This document shows positions 10,951 through 21,845 of a stretch of 64,000 nucleotides of DNA, in pieces. Every line of letters begins with the position of its first letter. Position 1 is the first letter of the stretch. The DNA comes from Siphonodentalium dalli. Taxonomy: Eukaryota > Mollusca > Scaphopoda > Gadilida > Siphonodentaliidae. The notes below the pieces were generated by a model. It did no database searches, had not been told where the DNA came from, and was given only the letters and a program-made list of their open reading frames with translations. The stretch covers positions 55,873,762 through 55,937,761 of the forward strand of contig CP136061.1 of the NCBI GenBank assembly GCA_032622095.1. Direction: 5' to 3'. Position numbers and translations under genes: made by a program.

Positions 10951-11333
10951 CCCTTTACCCAACAGAACGACCCTGTGCCAATGCATTCTCTTATATATGC
11001 GAGTCGACCATAGGTCGCCTCGCATATATAAGAGAATGCATTGGCTTAACACATTAAAAATTATAAAATTGTTAAAGAATGTAAGAAAAAATGGTAAAAA
11101 GAAGATTTTTTATAGGCCAATGCATTCTCTTATATATGTGAGGCGACCTATGGTCGACTCGCATATATAAGAGAATGCATTGGCACAGGGCATAACTGTA
11201 ACTATCACAATGTGGTCAAGGAGCCGGTTCCAGTGATATCCATATTTGTATGGTTCTATTGAGACAGACCGAAGATATTTTAGGCTGTTGAAGCTTTATT
11301 TGGCCGGTTTTGGCCGGTTTGTTGGGTAAAGGG
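10951..11333. mobile_element. Family C TTAA element (two internal hairpins)
   Basis: Flanked by TTAA (10947-10950, 11334-11337) with inverted ends CCCTTTACCCAACA and TGTTGGGTAAAGGG. Inside are two perfect or near-perfect hairpins (about 10978-11044 and 11117-11184) built on GCCAATGCATTCTCTTATAT, joined by an A/T-rich spacer. The right third carries GGAGCCGGTTCCAGTGATAT. TTAA duplication and CCC-starting ends fit a non-autonomous piggyBac-like element. Confidence 0.85.
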
Positions 11334-11337
11334 TTAA

Positions 11338-12593
11338 AACCGGGAATTTGGCTATGGACATATCAGTCTCTTTGAAAAGCCCATGAAAATCCTATATGGA
11401 ATTACGTCTCTAGAACTCTCTATTAAAATTAGGTTCTGTATTGAAGCGATTCCTTGGTTTATGGCATAGCAGATCACATCAGAGATCAGAGGTCAATGAT
11501 ATGTTGACAATTTTCCCATGCATTGTCAAACTCAACTATTGTTGGAAGACTGAATGCAGGTGATATATCCAAAATTCATTTTACTCAACGCCATATAGGA
11601 GACATCATCTTCGAGTTTTTTTTATCCATCAACGATATTCATGACTGATTATTCTTTCGCATCTAGTTGTATTTGTAACTATTTCTAAATACGATTCTCA
11701 CAAACATTTACTATGCCAGGAATTCACTCCATATTTGGAAACGGTTTAATACGAAATGTTGGGTATACCTCGTCGTCGCAGAAATTAAATATTATGGACA
11801 CTTCTGGAGAAGTAATTCCGATATAGGATTTTCTTCGGCTTTTCAAAGAGACTGTGGACATATAAACCTAAAAATGAGGCTAAAACTCAAGTCAGCCCAA
11901 AGGTTTATAACAATTCTTGCAAAATGGATGTTCACAATTTTCCAGCACATACATGTACCTAACATAATGTTGAGATTCTTGAAGCAGTATATTGAACTTA
12001 ATTAAATTGCCATTCAAGCCGATTACTTTTTATGGAGTTATTCAGTTCCACTCAATTTGTAATACTTGCTGAGAAATCTCTTCTCAAAATTTCCCTTCTA
12101 AAACTATGATTAAAGTAATGTTTTTGACATTTTGATTGTTATACAGCATGTATAATATGCTTGATGTGGTCTTCATATAACAGATTCCTTCATGTGGTGT
12201 ACAAGCTTAACAATTAAGTATAGTTTAATTTATGTGTAGGTCCATCTAAACTTTCCACCTCCTGACAGAGTTCAGGCGGAGAAAACCCCTTAAGCCTTAA
12301 AACCACCACAAGCCTTTAAGCTAAACAAGCAAACCGTATTATATTTCAATGTTGCTTTTATTGAGGATAAATGTTGGAAACATGATGTATTGGATATATG
12401 CTGGTCGTCACACTATTGTTAACTCTATCTGACATGACCTACTATCAGGTTATACTATCAAAGGATGTACCTAAACAAGAAAAGTTAAGAATATACTATT
12501 TCAAGTGTGCTTGACAAGCCTAATACATACTTAATAATTAACCACACTGAGGTATAGCAGTCTATATTTAAATGATAAGTATAAGAGACTTAC
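11338..12593. other. No gene recognised
   Basis: Over 1.2 kb of AT-rich DNA without a repeat end or coding segment that I can support. If the small exon at 12594-12646 is real, this would be its downstream intron. Confidence 0.35.
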
Positions 12594-12646
12594 TCGCTGT
12601 CTTCATCGGTGGCAGTAAACACATTATCTTCTAGGTTTGCATCCAT
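12594..12646 (-). CDS. Candidate first coding exon (unknown protein)
   Basis: On the minus strand an ATG (12644-12646) opens 17 codons reading MDANLEDNVFTATDEDS, followed by GA and the strong donor GTAAGT (12593-12588). The peptide is acidic, like many disordered N-termini, and matches no family I recognise. Support is only the start codon plus consensus donor; the frame stays open for 16 codons upstream. The overlapping plus-strand frame (12609-12941) has no features and is a shadow. Low confidence without transcripts. Confidence 0.3.
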
Positions 12647-12649
12647 ATT

Positions 12650-13252
12650 TGAGAAGATTAGAATCCCATTAAAACATAACGCATTGAAAACACAACTAGG
12701 AAGCAAAAATATACCTATATTTGTTCAGTCACGGTCCAGTACTCACATTGATGTGTTCATATACCACGAGGGCCAAAATAAATATCCATTATTTGAACGG
12801 GTGTCATATTTAAAACATTTAATTACGAAGGTGTATAGGGAATTGCATGCCTGGACGGACAAACAGAAGGGATGGATATTGGTAATGTGTTATCTTATTG
12901 GGGATTTATATATCAGAATCAATATGTACATTCTGAGGTAGAAGTAGGTGAGATATCTCAGCGATGACGGAATCTCAGGAAAAAATCTTTAAAAGGATTA
13001 CAAACATGTTTCGATTTTTGTGATTCACAATTAGTGCTAAAAAACGCGAAGTACATGTATATCATCTCTAGTAAAGACAGGAATAAAAAGAAATTTGAGG
13101 TGGGTTGTCCCAATGGGACTAAGGATACCTCCCTCCCTTGGCAGTCAAGAAAAATTGCAAACAAAATTGCCCAATCGGCCTCTGCCAAGTGAAAACAAAA
13201 TATGATCGGAAAATGTAGGAATACAAGCTCGGACAAAGTTCTGTATGTTGAA
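12650..13252. other. No gene recognised
   Basis: The stretch 12975-13215 shares spaced words with 16305-16540 (AATCTTTAAA, ATTACAAA, GTGAAAACAA), suggesting an old dispersed repeat. Confidence 0.3.
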
Positions 13253-13804
13253 AGTCGAAAAGGGGGATAAGTCTAAGTCGAAAGGGTTAATAATTCCGTA
13301 AAGAAATAATTTTTCCGTCATCTATATACATGTTGCACATCTTCAATATGTGGGTAACAATACTCTGAAGTTTCAAATATCTATGATCAAATCTGTAGGA
13401 GGAGTTGATTACACCATGAAGGTACCCTCATACAGAAAATTATAAAAAATGTTTTTCAAAGTCGAAAGGCGCATAACTCTGGGAAAAATCATTGGATCAA
13501 ACTCAAATTCGAACTTGATCTGTATTTTGATATGAGCGACCCACAAAAATTCCAATTAAACAATCCAAACTTGAGTTATCATCTGGAAACCAAAGAAAAA
13601 ACAAGGAAAATTGAATTTTCTAAGTCGAAAAGCCCATATCTCTGAGAAAAATCATCGGATCAAACTCAAATTCAAACTTGACCTGTATTTTGATATCAAT
13701 GACTTTTCAATTGAACAGTCCAAACTTGAGTTATATCATCCGGAAACAAAAGAAAAAAGAAGAAACTCTAGGAAAAATCATCGGATCAAACTCAAATTTG
13801 AACT
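13253..13804 (+). mobile_element. Pearl-like (Helitron-like) element, left part
   Basis: Tandem core units start near 13253, 13461, 13623 and 13765, sharing AGTCGAAA, CTCTG(G/A)GAAAAATCAT and CAAACTTGAGTTAT. The element is interrupted at 13805 by another transposon and resumes at 14649, where TTTGAACTCAACCTGTATCT continues the core phrase. An ORF at 13611-13871 is only the repeat read in one frame. Confidence 0.55.
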
Positions 13805-14648
13805 CAGTCTAACAAAACTCAGACCGTGTTTCATTTCAATCAACTTACGGTCTGAAGACTCTCATGGTTAAAATTATTTCAAACGAGAGAAATCTAGCCA
13901 ATTCGCAGCAAGCGATGCGTTGGTTGACCAATGAATAGGTTCTTGCAAATTCAATTAACATTCACTATTTCATACAAGCCACACCCGCGACATTTGCCTG
14001 CAATCTCATGAAGTTATCATATAAACGACACGTTAGTGTCGCGTATCTTAACTGATCAAACGTCGTATGTCCAAAATCACAACTAACGTACGTTTATTCA
14101 TAATTGGGAAATGTTCAGACAGAACAAGTATACATGACAGAATTGTATTTGCAAAGATATTAAAAAAAATACTATTTTCTCCTAACCTACGGATATTACG
14201 TCACGTGCCAAATAAGGATAAATTTACAACTTCGTAGTAAATTCCAAGGTCGTATTGTAAACAAGGAGATGACGCAACATGACTGCGGTACAGCTCAATA
14301 AAATTTATATAGCGTGCTTATCGCTATAGCCTATATTGTCATTACATTGTTCTTTATTATATAGCATCTGAATTGCTAAACTTGTATTCTGCATGTACAG
14401 TGACGCAATTAACATTGAGAGCATTTTATTGCACGGAAGAAGAGTGACAACTCTTAAATGTTTACATGACCTCGGGCGCACGTGTGTAGATCTATGTGTG
14501 TATCGCAATGATAAACACTGCCGTATGAATATTAATGAGTTTTCACAAAAAAGGGAATATCCCCTTTATCTCTGAAATCAGATTCCGTGCGAGTGTCGTC
14601 AGACGTATTTGAAAGTAATGAGACGGAGTCTGGATATATATCAGACTG
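13805..14648. mobile_element. DNA transposon with 9-bp target duplication
   Basis: Inserted inside the pearl-like element. Left end CAGTCTAACAAAACTCAGAC and the complement of the right end CAGTCTGATATATATCCAGA are imperfect inverted repeats of about 35 bp. The 9-mer ATTTGAACT flanks both sides (13796-13804, 14649-14657). The 844-bp interior has no transposase. A 9-bp duplication is commonest in Mutator-like elements; an 8-bp hAT event with one matching neighbour base is also possible. Confidence 0.65.
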
Positions 14649-15003
14649 ATTTGAACTCAACCTGTATCTTGATATGACTGATCCACATAAAATGGTATTT
14701 GCAATTAAAGGATCCAAACTTGAGATATCATCCGGAAACCGAAAAAGTGAGAAATTTTCCAAGTAAAAAAAAAGTTGAAAAAAGGGAAATAACTCCATAA
14801 AAGAACAATCGGATCAAACCCAGATTTGCAGAGCACCTGTGTTCTTGATTGATACACCTACATACCAAGTTTCAATCAAATAGCATGATCATTACTGGAG
14901 TTATAACTCTGGACGGATGCATTGACGGACACACGGACGGACAGGGCTGATTACAATAGCCCCCCAAAAATAAATTTTTCAGGGGACAATTATGTCAACT
15001 GTA
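14649..15003 (+). mobile_element. Pearl-like element, right part with GGAC tail
   Basis: Continuation of the element at 13253. One more core unit, then CGGATGCATTGACGGACACA and CGGACGGACAGGGC (14910-14960), and a terminal hairpin CCCCCC...AGGGG around AAAATAAATTTTT (14965-14990). Tail plus 3' hairpin is the expected right end of a pearl/Helitron-like unit. Confidence 0.6.
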
Positions 15004-15014
15004 GTGGAATAATA

Positions 15015-15227
15015 CAGTAATGCCCTAAATAATCGACTCCTTAACCACAGCAGAATTATGGGTAACTGTTCAGGATTTAGTCGGAAATATGGCTTGTTGC
15101 CATTCATCAGAAAGCTCTCAGTGAGAGCTTTCTGATGAATGGCAACAAGTCATATTTCCGACTAAATCCTGAAAAGTTACCCATAATTCTGCTGTGGTTA
15201 AGGAGTCGATTATTTAGGGCATTACTG
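15015..15227. mobile_element. Family A palindromic MITE, complete copy
   Basis: Flanked by TA on each side (15013-15014, 15228-15229). Arms are near identical and centre on AGCTCTCAGTGAGAGCT. Lies 11 bp past the pearl-like element's end. Confidence 0.85.
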
Positions 15228-15425
15228 TATTTAACATGTCTAAATATCAGATATGTGTATTCGGACAGTTGGTGCCAAGAAAAGGTGTCCAAATTCATAA
15301 CAAGCCAGAAAGGGCTGCTAAATTCAGGAAAAAGAGGTGCTATATTCAAGCCATTATGGGCCCAAATTTAAGGCAAGCAGCGGCACCCAAGAGTTTGTGT
15401 GTGAACTCCGCTATAGGAGAGTAAT

Positions 15426-15865
15426 CAAGTCTGCAAATAATTTGTCAGTCATTTGCAGAATGAGGTCCCCAGAGGGTGAATCTAGTGATGCTATCCCACA
15501 TGGTGGGCTAACATCACAAAGATCACCCTCTGGGAACCTCATTCTGCTTAGGCCTCAATCGCTATGGGAGACCTAGAATCAGATTGAAGTTCTCCAGTTA
15601 AAGTTGGTGATGTTCACCCATTAGTCATTAGTCATGCATTTTATCTTCTGCAAATTAGGAGATATAGAAACTTCCCACAAGAGGAAAATTAACTGAAAAT
15701 GATGTTAATTTGAGACTATAGATACTTCCCAGAAGATGAGGCCTAAGCAGAATGAGGTCCCAGAGGGTGAATTTGGTATGCTAGCCCACTGCACAAGATA
15801 GCATCACTAGATTCACCCTCTGGGGACCTCTTCTGAAAATGACAGACACACTATTTCCAGACTTG
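15426..15865. mobile_element. Family B, long form with exact 8-bp duplication
   Basis: Ends CAAGTCTGCAAATAA and TTTCCAGACTTG. AGAGTAAT flanks both sides exactly (15418-15425, 15866-15873). Two palindromic arms enclose a ~170-bp spacer (GCCTCAATCGCTATGGGAGA ... CCCAGAAGATGAGGCC). The clean duplication sets the target-site length of the family at 8 bp. Confidence 0.85.
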
Positions 15866-15920
15866 AGAGTAATGGAATGAATCTTGCAGAATCTAGAACC
15901 GATATAACAAGTTGGTTTAA

Positions 15921-16156
15921 CCATTTCTATACTAAATCTCCCAATCAGTTTTAAAAGTATACATAGAAAGGTATATTGTTCATCTGGAGGGGTTTTCAGG
16001 AAACATAAGCAGACAACAGATAATAAAAGTGCAAAATAAGTCCAATTTATTGGAGGCAAATGTTCAGATTATAAGTTCAACAGACGTTTGTTGAACTATT
16101 TTCTGAACATTTCCTATGGATAACTACTTATCAATGAGTATTTAGTAGAGCAAGGG
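15921..16156. mobile_element. Family D TTAA element
   Basis: TTAA at 15917-15920 and 16157-16160. Left end CCATTTCTATACTAAAT, right end TTTAGTAGAGCAAGGG. The internal hairpin GTTCAACAGACGTTTGTTGAAC-type is present around 16074-16096. Confidence 0.75.
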
Positions 16157-16160
16157 TTAA

Positions 16161-17176
16161 GTCAAAGGAAAATTGGAGTACTGGGATACATGTTGGATCA
16201 TGTTGGATCATGTTGGACCTCATGTGCTGACAGAGCACATCACTGCAAACTAATTCTCATATATTTGATTAAAATCTTTTGAAGCGGAAGAGATGATAAA
16301 TCGGCAGAAGAAATCTTTAAATCAATTACAAAAGTGCTTCGTTTTTATGATTGATCATTGGGTGTGAGTCTGCATATTTGTACAGTGCTGTCATATTTTC
16401 TAACACAGCCAAGATGAAGAAGACAAATCTCCAGCAGACAAAAAAAGAGGTAATCAGACAGCCAAAAGGGAGACAAACATCAGCACGAGATAGGATGTAA
16501 TCAAACAGTGAAAACAAGTGCATCGCTTGAACTTGGCTTAATACGCCTGTAATGGCAGGTTTTGAAGTAACACCAGTTTTTGAAGTAACTGACAAATTTT
16601 GACAAACTATTTTTTTTTAAAGAAAAATATTGATTAAATAACAGAAATGAAAAAAAAAAAAAATAACAAAATTTAAAGAGAGTTTTTTTAAAGAGTTTTT
16701 TCAGAAGAAGAAGTTATTTTAAAGGGCCATTTGTATTGACATAAAACTATTTAAAAACTTCATACACTGCTTTCTCTTCATTTTATAATCATCAAAATTA
16801 TGTAGAACCAATGTACCATCAAACCAATGTACAATCAACCTGTCAGAGCTATTAAAGATAGCTCTAGATTTTCCCCATTGTAAGGCGGATTTGGTGTTTG
16901 GTGAATTAGTGGTTGAGCGGTCTGTGGATCAATTGACCCAACTGGGTTATAAATCTTATCTCTGTATTGGATCTGGATTCTTGAATATTCTTCTATCTCT
17001 ATCCTGGCGATGATGCACTAATGGGTCCAGGGTATCATGATGTGAGTAATTACTAGTAACACTTGGTAAAAGTTCACAATCCGATTTATTTGGTATCAGA
17101 TACTGACAAGCATCTTATTCATAATGGTGATATATATGATGACGTGAATATTGATTCATGAATTGTGCTCTAAGAT
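16161..17176. other. No gene recognised; short direct repeats
   Basis: Contains ATGTTGGATC in three near-tandem copies (16190-16220) and A/T homopolymer tracts near 16610-16670. The minus-strand open frame 16326-16595 has no recognised motif. Confidence 0.35.
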
Positions 17177-17177
17177 A

Positions 17178-17390
17178 CAGTAATGCCCTAAGTAATCGAC
17201 TCCTTAACCACAGCAGAATTATGGGTAACTTTTCAGGATTTAGTCGGAAATATGGCTTGTTGCCACTCATCGGAAAGCTCTCGGCGAGAGCTTTCCGATG
17301 AATGGCAACAAGCCATATTTCCGACTAAATCCTGAAAAGTTACCCATAATTCTGCTGTGGTTAAGGAGTCGATTACTTAGGGCATTACTG
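17178..17390. mobile_element. Family A palindromic MITE, complete copy
   Basis: Flanked by TA. Arms match the family closely, apart from CCACTCATCGG where others read CCATTCATCGG. Centre is AGCTCTCGGCGAGAGCT. Confidence 0.85.
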
Positions 17391-17449
17391 TAAGCTCTTA
17401 TAACCAATGACAGGCTCAAATACTATTAACTTACTTTATTACATTCCTA

Positions 17450-17775
17450 TGTGTGATTTACCTTTATTTCTCGAGTGATTATAAATGATAATTTCACTGG
17501 TGAATAATGTCACTTTAACTGGCACATTATGTATTCATACGCTCTATAAAAATGTGTGCGTCATGGGTATAACAGAGGTATTATTCAGATATCTGGTAAA
17601 TCAAATGTTTATAGTGGAATATAATAAACAGAATAATCACTTGATTGAGCTGGTGACATGAAATAATTCATTTGCGGCAGGGACTATTTTGTCATATACA
17701 ATGTATGTACAACATTCCCTGCCTCTCATGAATTATTTCACCAGTTCAATCAAGTTCAATCAAAACATTATTACT
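17450..17775 (+). mobile_element. Family G dispersed repeat, copy 1
   Basis: Matches 43890-44130 in opposite orientation (shared words: AATTTCACT, TGTATTCAT, GTGGAATATAATAAAC, GGCAGGGACTATTTTGT). At 17646-17760 there is an internal inverted repeat (GCGGCAGGGA / TCCCTGCC with TGAAATAATTCAT / ATGAATTATTTCA). Class unknown; non-coding. Confidence 0.5.
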
Positions 17776-18286
17776 CTCTATGTTGTGTTGAAAACATCAA
17801 TACTTTCTCATTTGAGCTATGTAATAAAATCCCATTAATTAACCCTCATAAATTATTCTTTTATGCTATTGGGTCAGGTCTTGTACAATGTCTCATTATG
17901 GTTGCAAATATCTTTAGAATCTTATTAAATAGTATCTATCTATATGAAAGCCAAGTGTTTGTAAGTGTGTGTGTCTGTCTGTAACTCTGTCACAATTTTG
18001 GCATATTTAAAAATATATGACCCTCATGTCTGATTGTGGCTAAATTTTGACCATGTCCAGCTGCACGTCTTATAATACGACACACAAAATTGCAGGCGGA
18101 TCGGTTAAAGAGGACCTGAGATATAGCATGTTTTCCAAGGGTAATAAAAGCAATATTTTACCTGTAATCATAGGCTTCATAGCGTGGTGTACTAGGATAA
18201 ATTGAATTAAGTCGCTTGGATCAGGTGGACACAATTTAGTGCCCGTATCGATATTAATGCCATCGTTGAAATCCATCATATTTGAT

Positions 18287-19118
18287 GGGCAATCCCCTAC
18301 TATATACATGTATTATATAAGAAGACCTCAGTATAGCTCTGTGATAGACTGACAGTAAGAAGTTTGGATCTGGTCGTGGGCAATCCCCTACTATATACAT
18401 GTATTATACATGTATATGAAGACTTCAGTAGCTCTGTGATAGACTGACAGTAAGAAGTTTGGATCTGGTCGTACGTGGGCAATCCCCTACTATATACATG
18501 TATTATATATGAAGACTTCAGTAGCTCTGTGATAGACTGACAGTAAGAAGTTTGGATCTGGTCGTGGGCAATCCCCTACTATATACATGTATTATATATG
18601 GAGACTTCAGTAGCTCTGTGATAGACTGACAGTAAGAAGTTTGGTACTGGTCGTGGGCAATCCCCTACTACATGTATATACATGTATTATATATGAAGAC
18701 TTCAGTAGCTCTGTGATAGACTGACAGTAAGAAGTTTGGATCTGGTTGTGGGCAATCCCCTACTATATACATGTATTATATATGAAGACCTCAGTAGCTC
18801 TGTGATAGACTGACAGTAAGAAGTTTGGATCTGGTCGTACGTGGGCAATCCCCTACTATATACATGTATTATATATGAAGACTTCAGTAGCTCTGTGATA
18901 GACTGACATTAAGAAGTTTGGATCTGGTAGTGGGCAATCCCCTACTATATACATGTGTTACATGTATATATGAAGACTTCAGTAGCTCTGTGATAGACTG
19001 ACAGTAAGAAGTTTGGATCTGGTGGTGGGCAATCCCCTACTATATACATGTGTTACATGTATATATGAAGACTTCAGTAGCTCTGCGATAGACTGACAGT
19101 AAGAAGTTTGGATCTGGT
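18287..19118 (+). repeat. ~92-bp tandem repeat array, nine units
   Basis: Units start with GGGCAATCCCCTACTATATA at 18287, 18378, 18477, 18566, 18655, 18750, 18843, 18932 and 19027 (spacing 89-99 bp). Length variation comes mainly from TACATGTA insertions and a TACG duplication next to GGTCG. The conserved second half reads CTCTGTGATAGACTGACAGT. Open frames across it are artefacts of the repeat. Confidence 0.9.
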
Positions 19119-19475
19119 GTCACAGTTGTGTTGGGTCGCATTAGTTTAAATACCAAGGCAACCCTTTCCCAGGATGTAACACAAAATGACCCAATAACGC
19201 AACCTGATAACATGACCCAGTGAAACAAAACACACATATTTTGACAAATATATCAACGATATTGTTCAGAAATCTTCCGTTTAAGTATGTTTTGAGATAA
19301 CTCCTACCAAATTATGTAAACATAATTTTGGGGTCGAACAATCAATTTAACCAAATTCCGAACTGTGCCATATTTTCGAATATGGTAAAACCACAATTTG
19401 CAGTTATTGCTGGAGTGCTGACCTCTCGGATTGAAACATTAAATTAAATGCACAATTCAGTGTTATTATTTTAAA
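19119..19475. other. No gene recognised
   Basis: AT-rich. An open frame on the minus strand begins in this stretch and runs into the array; no motif. Confidence 0.4.
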
Positions 19476-19763
19476 GTGCGAATCACTCCGGTAGGGTGAT
19501 CACAAATTGAGAAAAATCTTGTTCAAAGTTATTATTTATTCAAATATTTGAGTAATAGTTGAGTCCCGAATCGAGATGAAAATTATATATTACAATTGAC
19601 CATAGTGCAGATGATGTTTTCTTTGGAGTGGTAATGGTTGATTTCTTTGAAAATTTCGACAATTTTAGTAGAATGCTACATTCCCCAGGTTGGCATAGCG
19701 CCAGAGTACTAACTTATCAGTTTCAAGCACTCAAACAAGTCCATAATATGACTTTAATATAAT
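19476..19763 (+). mobile_element. Family F element, diverged copy
   Basis: Parallels 38048-38415 throughout: GTGCGAATCACTCC, TTTTCTTTGGAGTGGT, TTAGTAGAATGCTACAT, AGTTTCAAGCACTCAAACAA, GTCCATAATATGACTTTAA. Its termini are eroded. No coding frame survives. Confidence 0.55.
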
Positions 19764-20550
19764 CCATGAAAATTATCTTATGATCTATTAATTAGATTCG
19801 AATCAAATGTAGTTAATTAACACCATGGAAGCAGTTGTCAAACATACACTAAAGCACCATGTAACATGCACTGGTACACCATGTAAATATGCACCGGAAC
19901 CATGTGGGGTCTTTGCACATCATCTTGAGCTCATAATATATTTTCTGAAGTAGCTTGCAATTAACATGGACCAGCATTTGAATTTGGAAAGAAGCCGAAT
20001 TCTCTTGAATCCTACCGTAGGTACACCTGTCGTTAGAGGAAGATGGTGCCAGTTTCCTGACAGAAAGCGTATGAATAATGTAATATGGCTAAGGGAACCT
20101 AAGTTCTAATTAATCAGTAAATGTTTGTGAGAATTAACATCAATCGATTGACAGCCTATAAACAGGCGCCATATTTATATCCATCCTGACTTACATAGAG
20201 ACTCATTATTATTAAAGATGATTTATCTCTTCCTTACAGCCCTTCATAACAACAGAATTAAATTTATATCAAACTCTTTTGAAGACATGCACAGTTGCAT
20301 TATTATTCAGATATATTTACATACTAAGTGTGATTATCACTAAATCCAGCATTCTGATTGGTCGGCGCCCACGTGGCTAGTTGCAATTATTTCTCGGTGA
20401 ACGCGCAACAGCTCATAACTGCAGCCTCATAATTACATCGACGCGTCATAGGTTTGGGAAAGACGAACGCGTAATATTTTGGGTGCATTTGGACTCGCGC
20501 AGGATTGACTTAATAAATCATTGGGTTTCAATATAAAGAGAAATTGTTCC
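19764..20550. other. No gene recognised
   Basis: AT-rich sequence with a modestly GC-richer patch at 20370-20510. No motif-bearing open frame. Confidence 0.35.
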
Positions 20551-20671
20551 TGTTAATTTTTCAGGATTTAGTCGGTAATATGGCTTGTTGCCATTCATCG
20601 GAAAGCTCTGTGAGAAAAATTACCCACAATTCTGATGTGGTTAAGGAGTCGATTATTTAGGGCATTACTCT
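20551..20671. mobile_element. Family A truncated copy
   Basis: Keeps part of the left arm (TTTTCAGGATTTAGTCGG to GGAAAGCTCT) joined directly to the outer right arm (ATTCTGATGTGGTTAAGGAG to CATTACTC). The middle of the right arm is missing. Confidence 0.7.
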
Positions 20672-20944
20672 GTGTCCAAATTGAGTTCAGGCCTTTTATG
20701 TATCCAGCAATCTCAGCCTGTCAAGATAGGTTTCAAGCACTCAAACCTGAGTGTGTTGGAAATAGATGTGAGGTTTCATATAATAGCCTGCATCTGTGAT
20801 CGGTATACGACGATGCCCATAACATCAGTGAATCAGCATATGACCTCATTTAGAAGCAAGTACGTTAATTTGTTTTCTGCTGGTATCAGATGGATTATAG
20901 TGCATTGAAAGCAAGGATTAGGAATTGTGGTGAAACCGCGACTA

Positions 20945-21070
20945 ATGAATAACCGGGAGCTCGGTGGTTCATTGGTTAGATTGGTCGGTTTATCATAGGT
21001 GTCAACACAGCGTTGTGATCTCGTCCACTAGACAATTAGTTACTTTCCTGGCTGTGGTTGGTTTCGAGTT
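20945..21070 (+). mobile_element. Possible tRNA-derived SINE fragment
   Basis: GCTCGGTGGTTCATTGGTTA resembles a tRNA A box (TRGCnnAGTGG) and is followed by structured GC-richer sequence. A B box is not clearly intact and no cloverleaf can be drawn. Weak call. Confidence 0.2.
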
Positions 21071-21089
21071 AATAACTGACTGCTGAGTC

Positions 21090-21350
21090 GTACGTTCGAA
21101 CTTGACCTGTATTATGGACTAGTGAACTCACATACCAAATTTCATACTATTCAGTTCAGACTTACTAATGCTATCTTTCGGAAATGAAAATTGAGTTCAA
21201 ATTTCAACAAAAAGGGCCATAACTGGTGAAAATTCGTGGGCGGAACCCGAATCGAATGTGTATCAACCGGAAATAAAAAGGGAATGGATAGATGGAGGGA
21301 CCAATAGCATAATACGTCCTGTCCGTTTTTTCAAAACAGGTGTATAAAAA
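21090..21350 (+). mobile_element. Pearl-like element fragment
   Basis: Contains the phrases GAACTTGACCTGTATTATGG, ACATACCAAATTTCAT and GGGCCATAACTGGTGAAAAT, as in the other pearl-like copies. Then AGATGGAGGGACCAATAGCA and a terminal hairpin CCTGT...AACAGG. Close relative of 55848-56098. Confidence 0.45.
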
Positions 21351-21484
21351 GGACAGAGAAGTCCCTTCATCCTAGAACAGAATTAGAGAGATGGATCGAT
21401 CGAAGGGAAACATTTTTTTGAAGACAATATCTCCCATGTCTTCCTCAAGAATGATCTCCGAAAAGGTGTGTGGATGTGCATGTA

Positions 21485-21701
21485 CAGTAATGCCCTAAAT
21501 AATCGACTCCTTAACCACAGCAGAATTATGGGAAATTTTTCAGGATGCCATTCAACGGAAAGCTCTCACTGATGAGCTTTCCGATGAGCTCTCACTGAGT
21601 GCTTTCCAATGAATGGCAACAAGCCATATTTCCGACTAAATCCTGAAAAATAACACATAATTCTGATGTGGTTAAGGAGTCGATTATTTAGGGCATTACT
21701 G
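21485..21701. mobile_element. Family A palindromic MITE, rearranged centre
   Basis: Flanked by TA. The left arm lacks the TTTAGTCGG...CTTGTTG portion, and the hairpin tip is partly duplicated (GAGCTTTCCGATGAGCTCTC). The right arm is complete. Confidence 0.8.
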
Positions 21702-21845
21702 TACATATCACCGCTCTAATAAAGTGTCAGTATGGCAGCGTGAGTGACTTCTCAACAATTGGGGTAATAATACCAATGTTGAAATGTTGGCCTAAAAAAT
21801 GGTGCTGAAGCTGAAGAGCAGCAGAAACTGTAAAACTATTGTCAA

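Noticed and set aside
12609-12941. 110-codon plus-strand open frame
   Set aside because: Overlaps the better-supported minus-strand exon candidate and shows no motif.
18287-19118. CRISPR array
   Set aside because: Units are ~92 bp and similar along their whole length, with no unique spacers; the window is eukaryotic.
20945-21070. tRNA gene
   Set aside because: A-box-like words only; no cloverleaf or intact B box. Kept only as a weak SINE suggestion.
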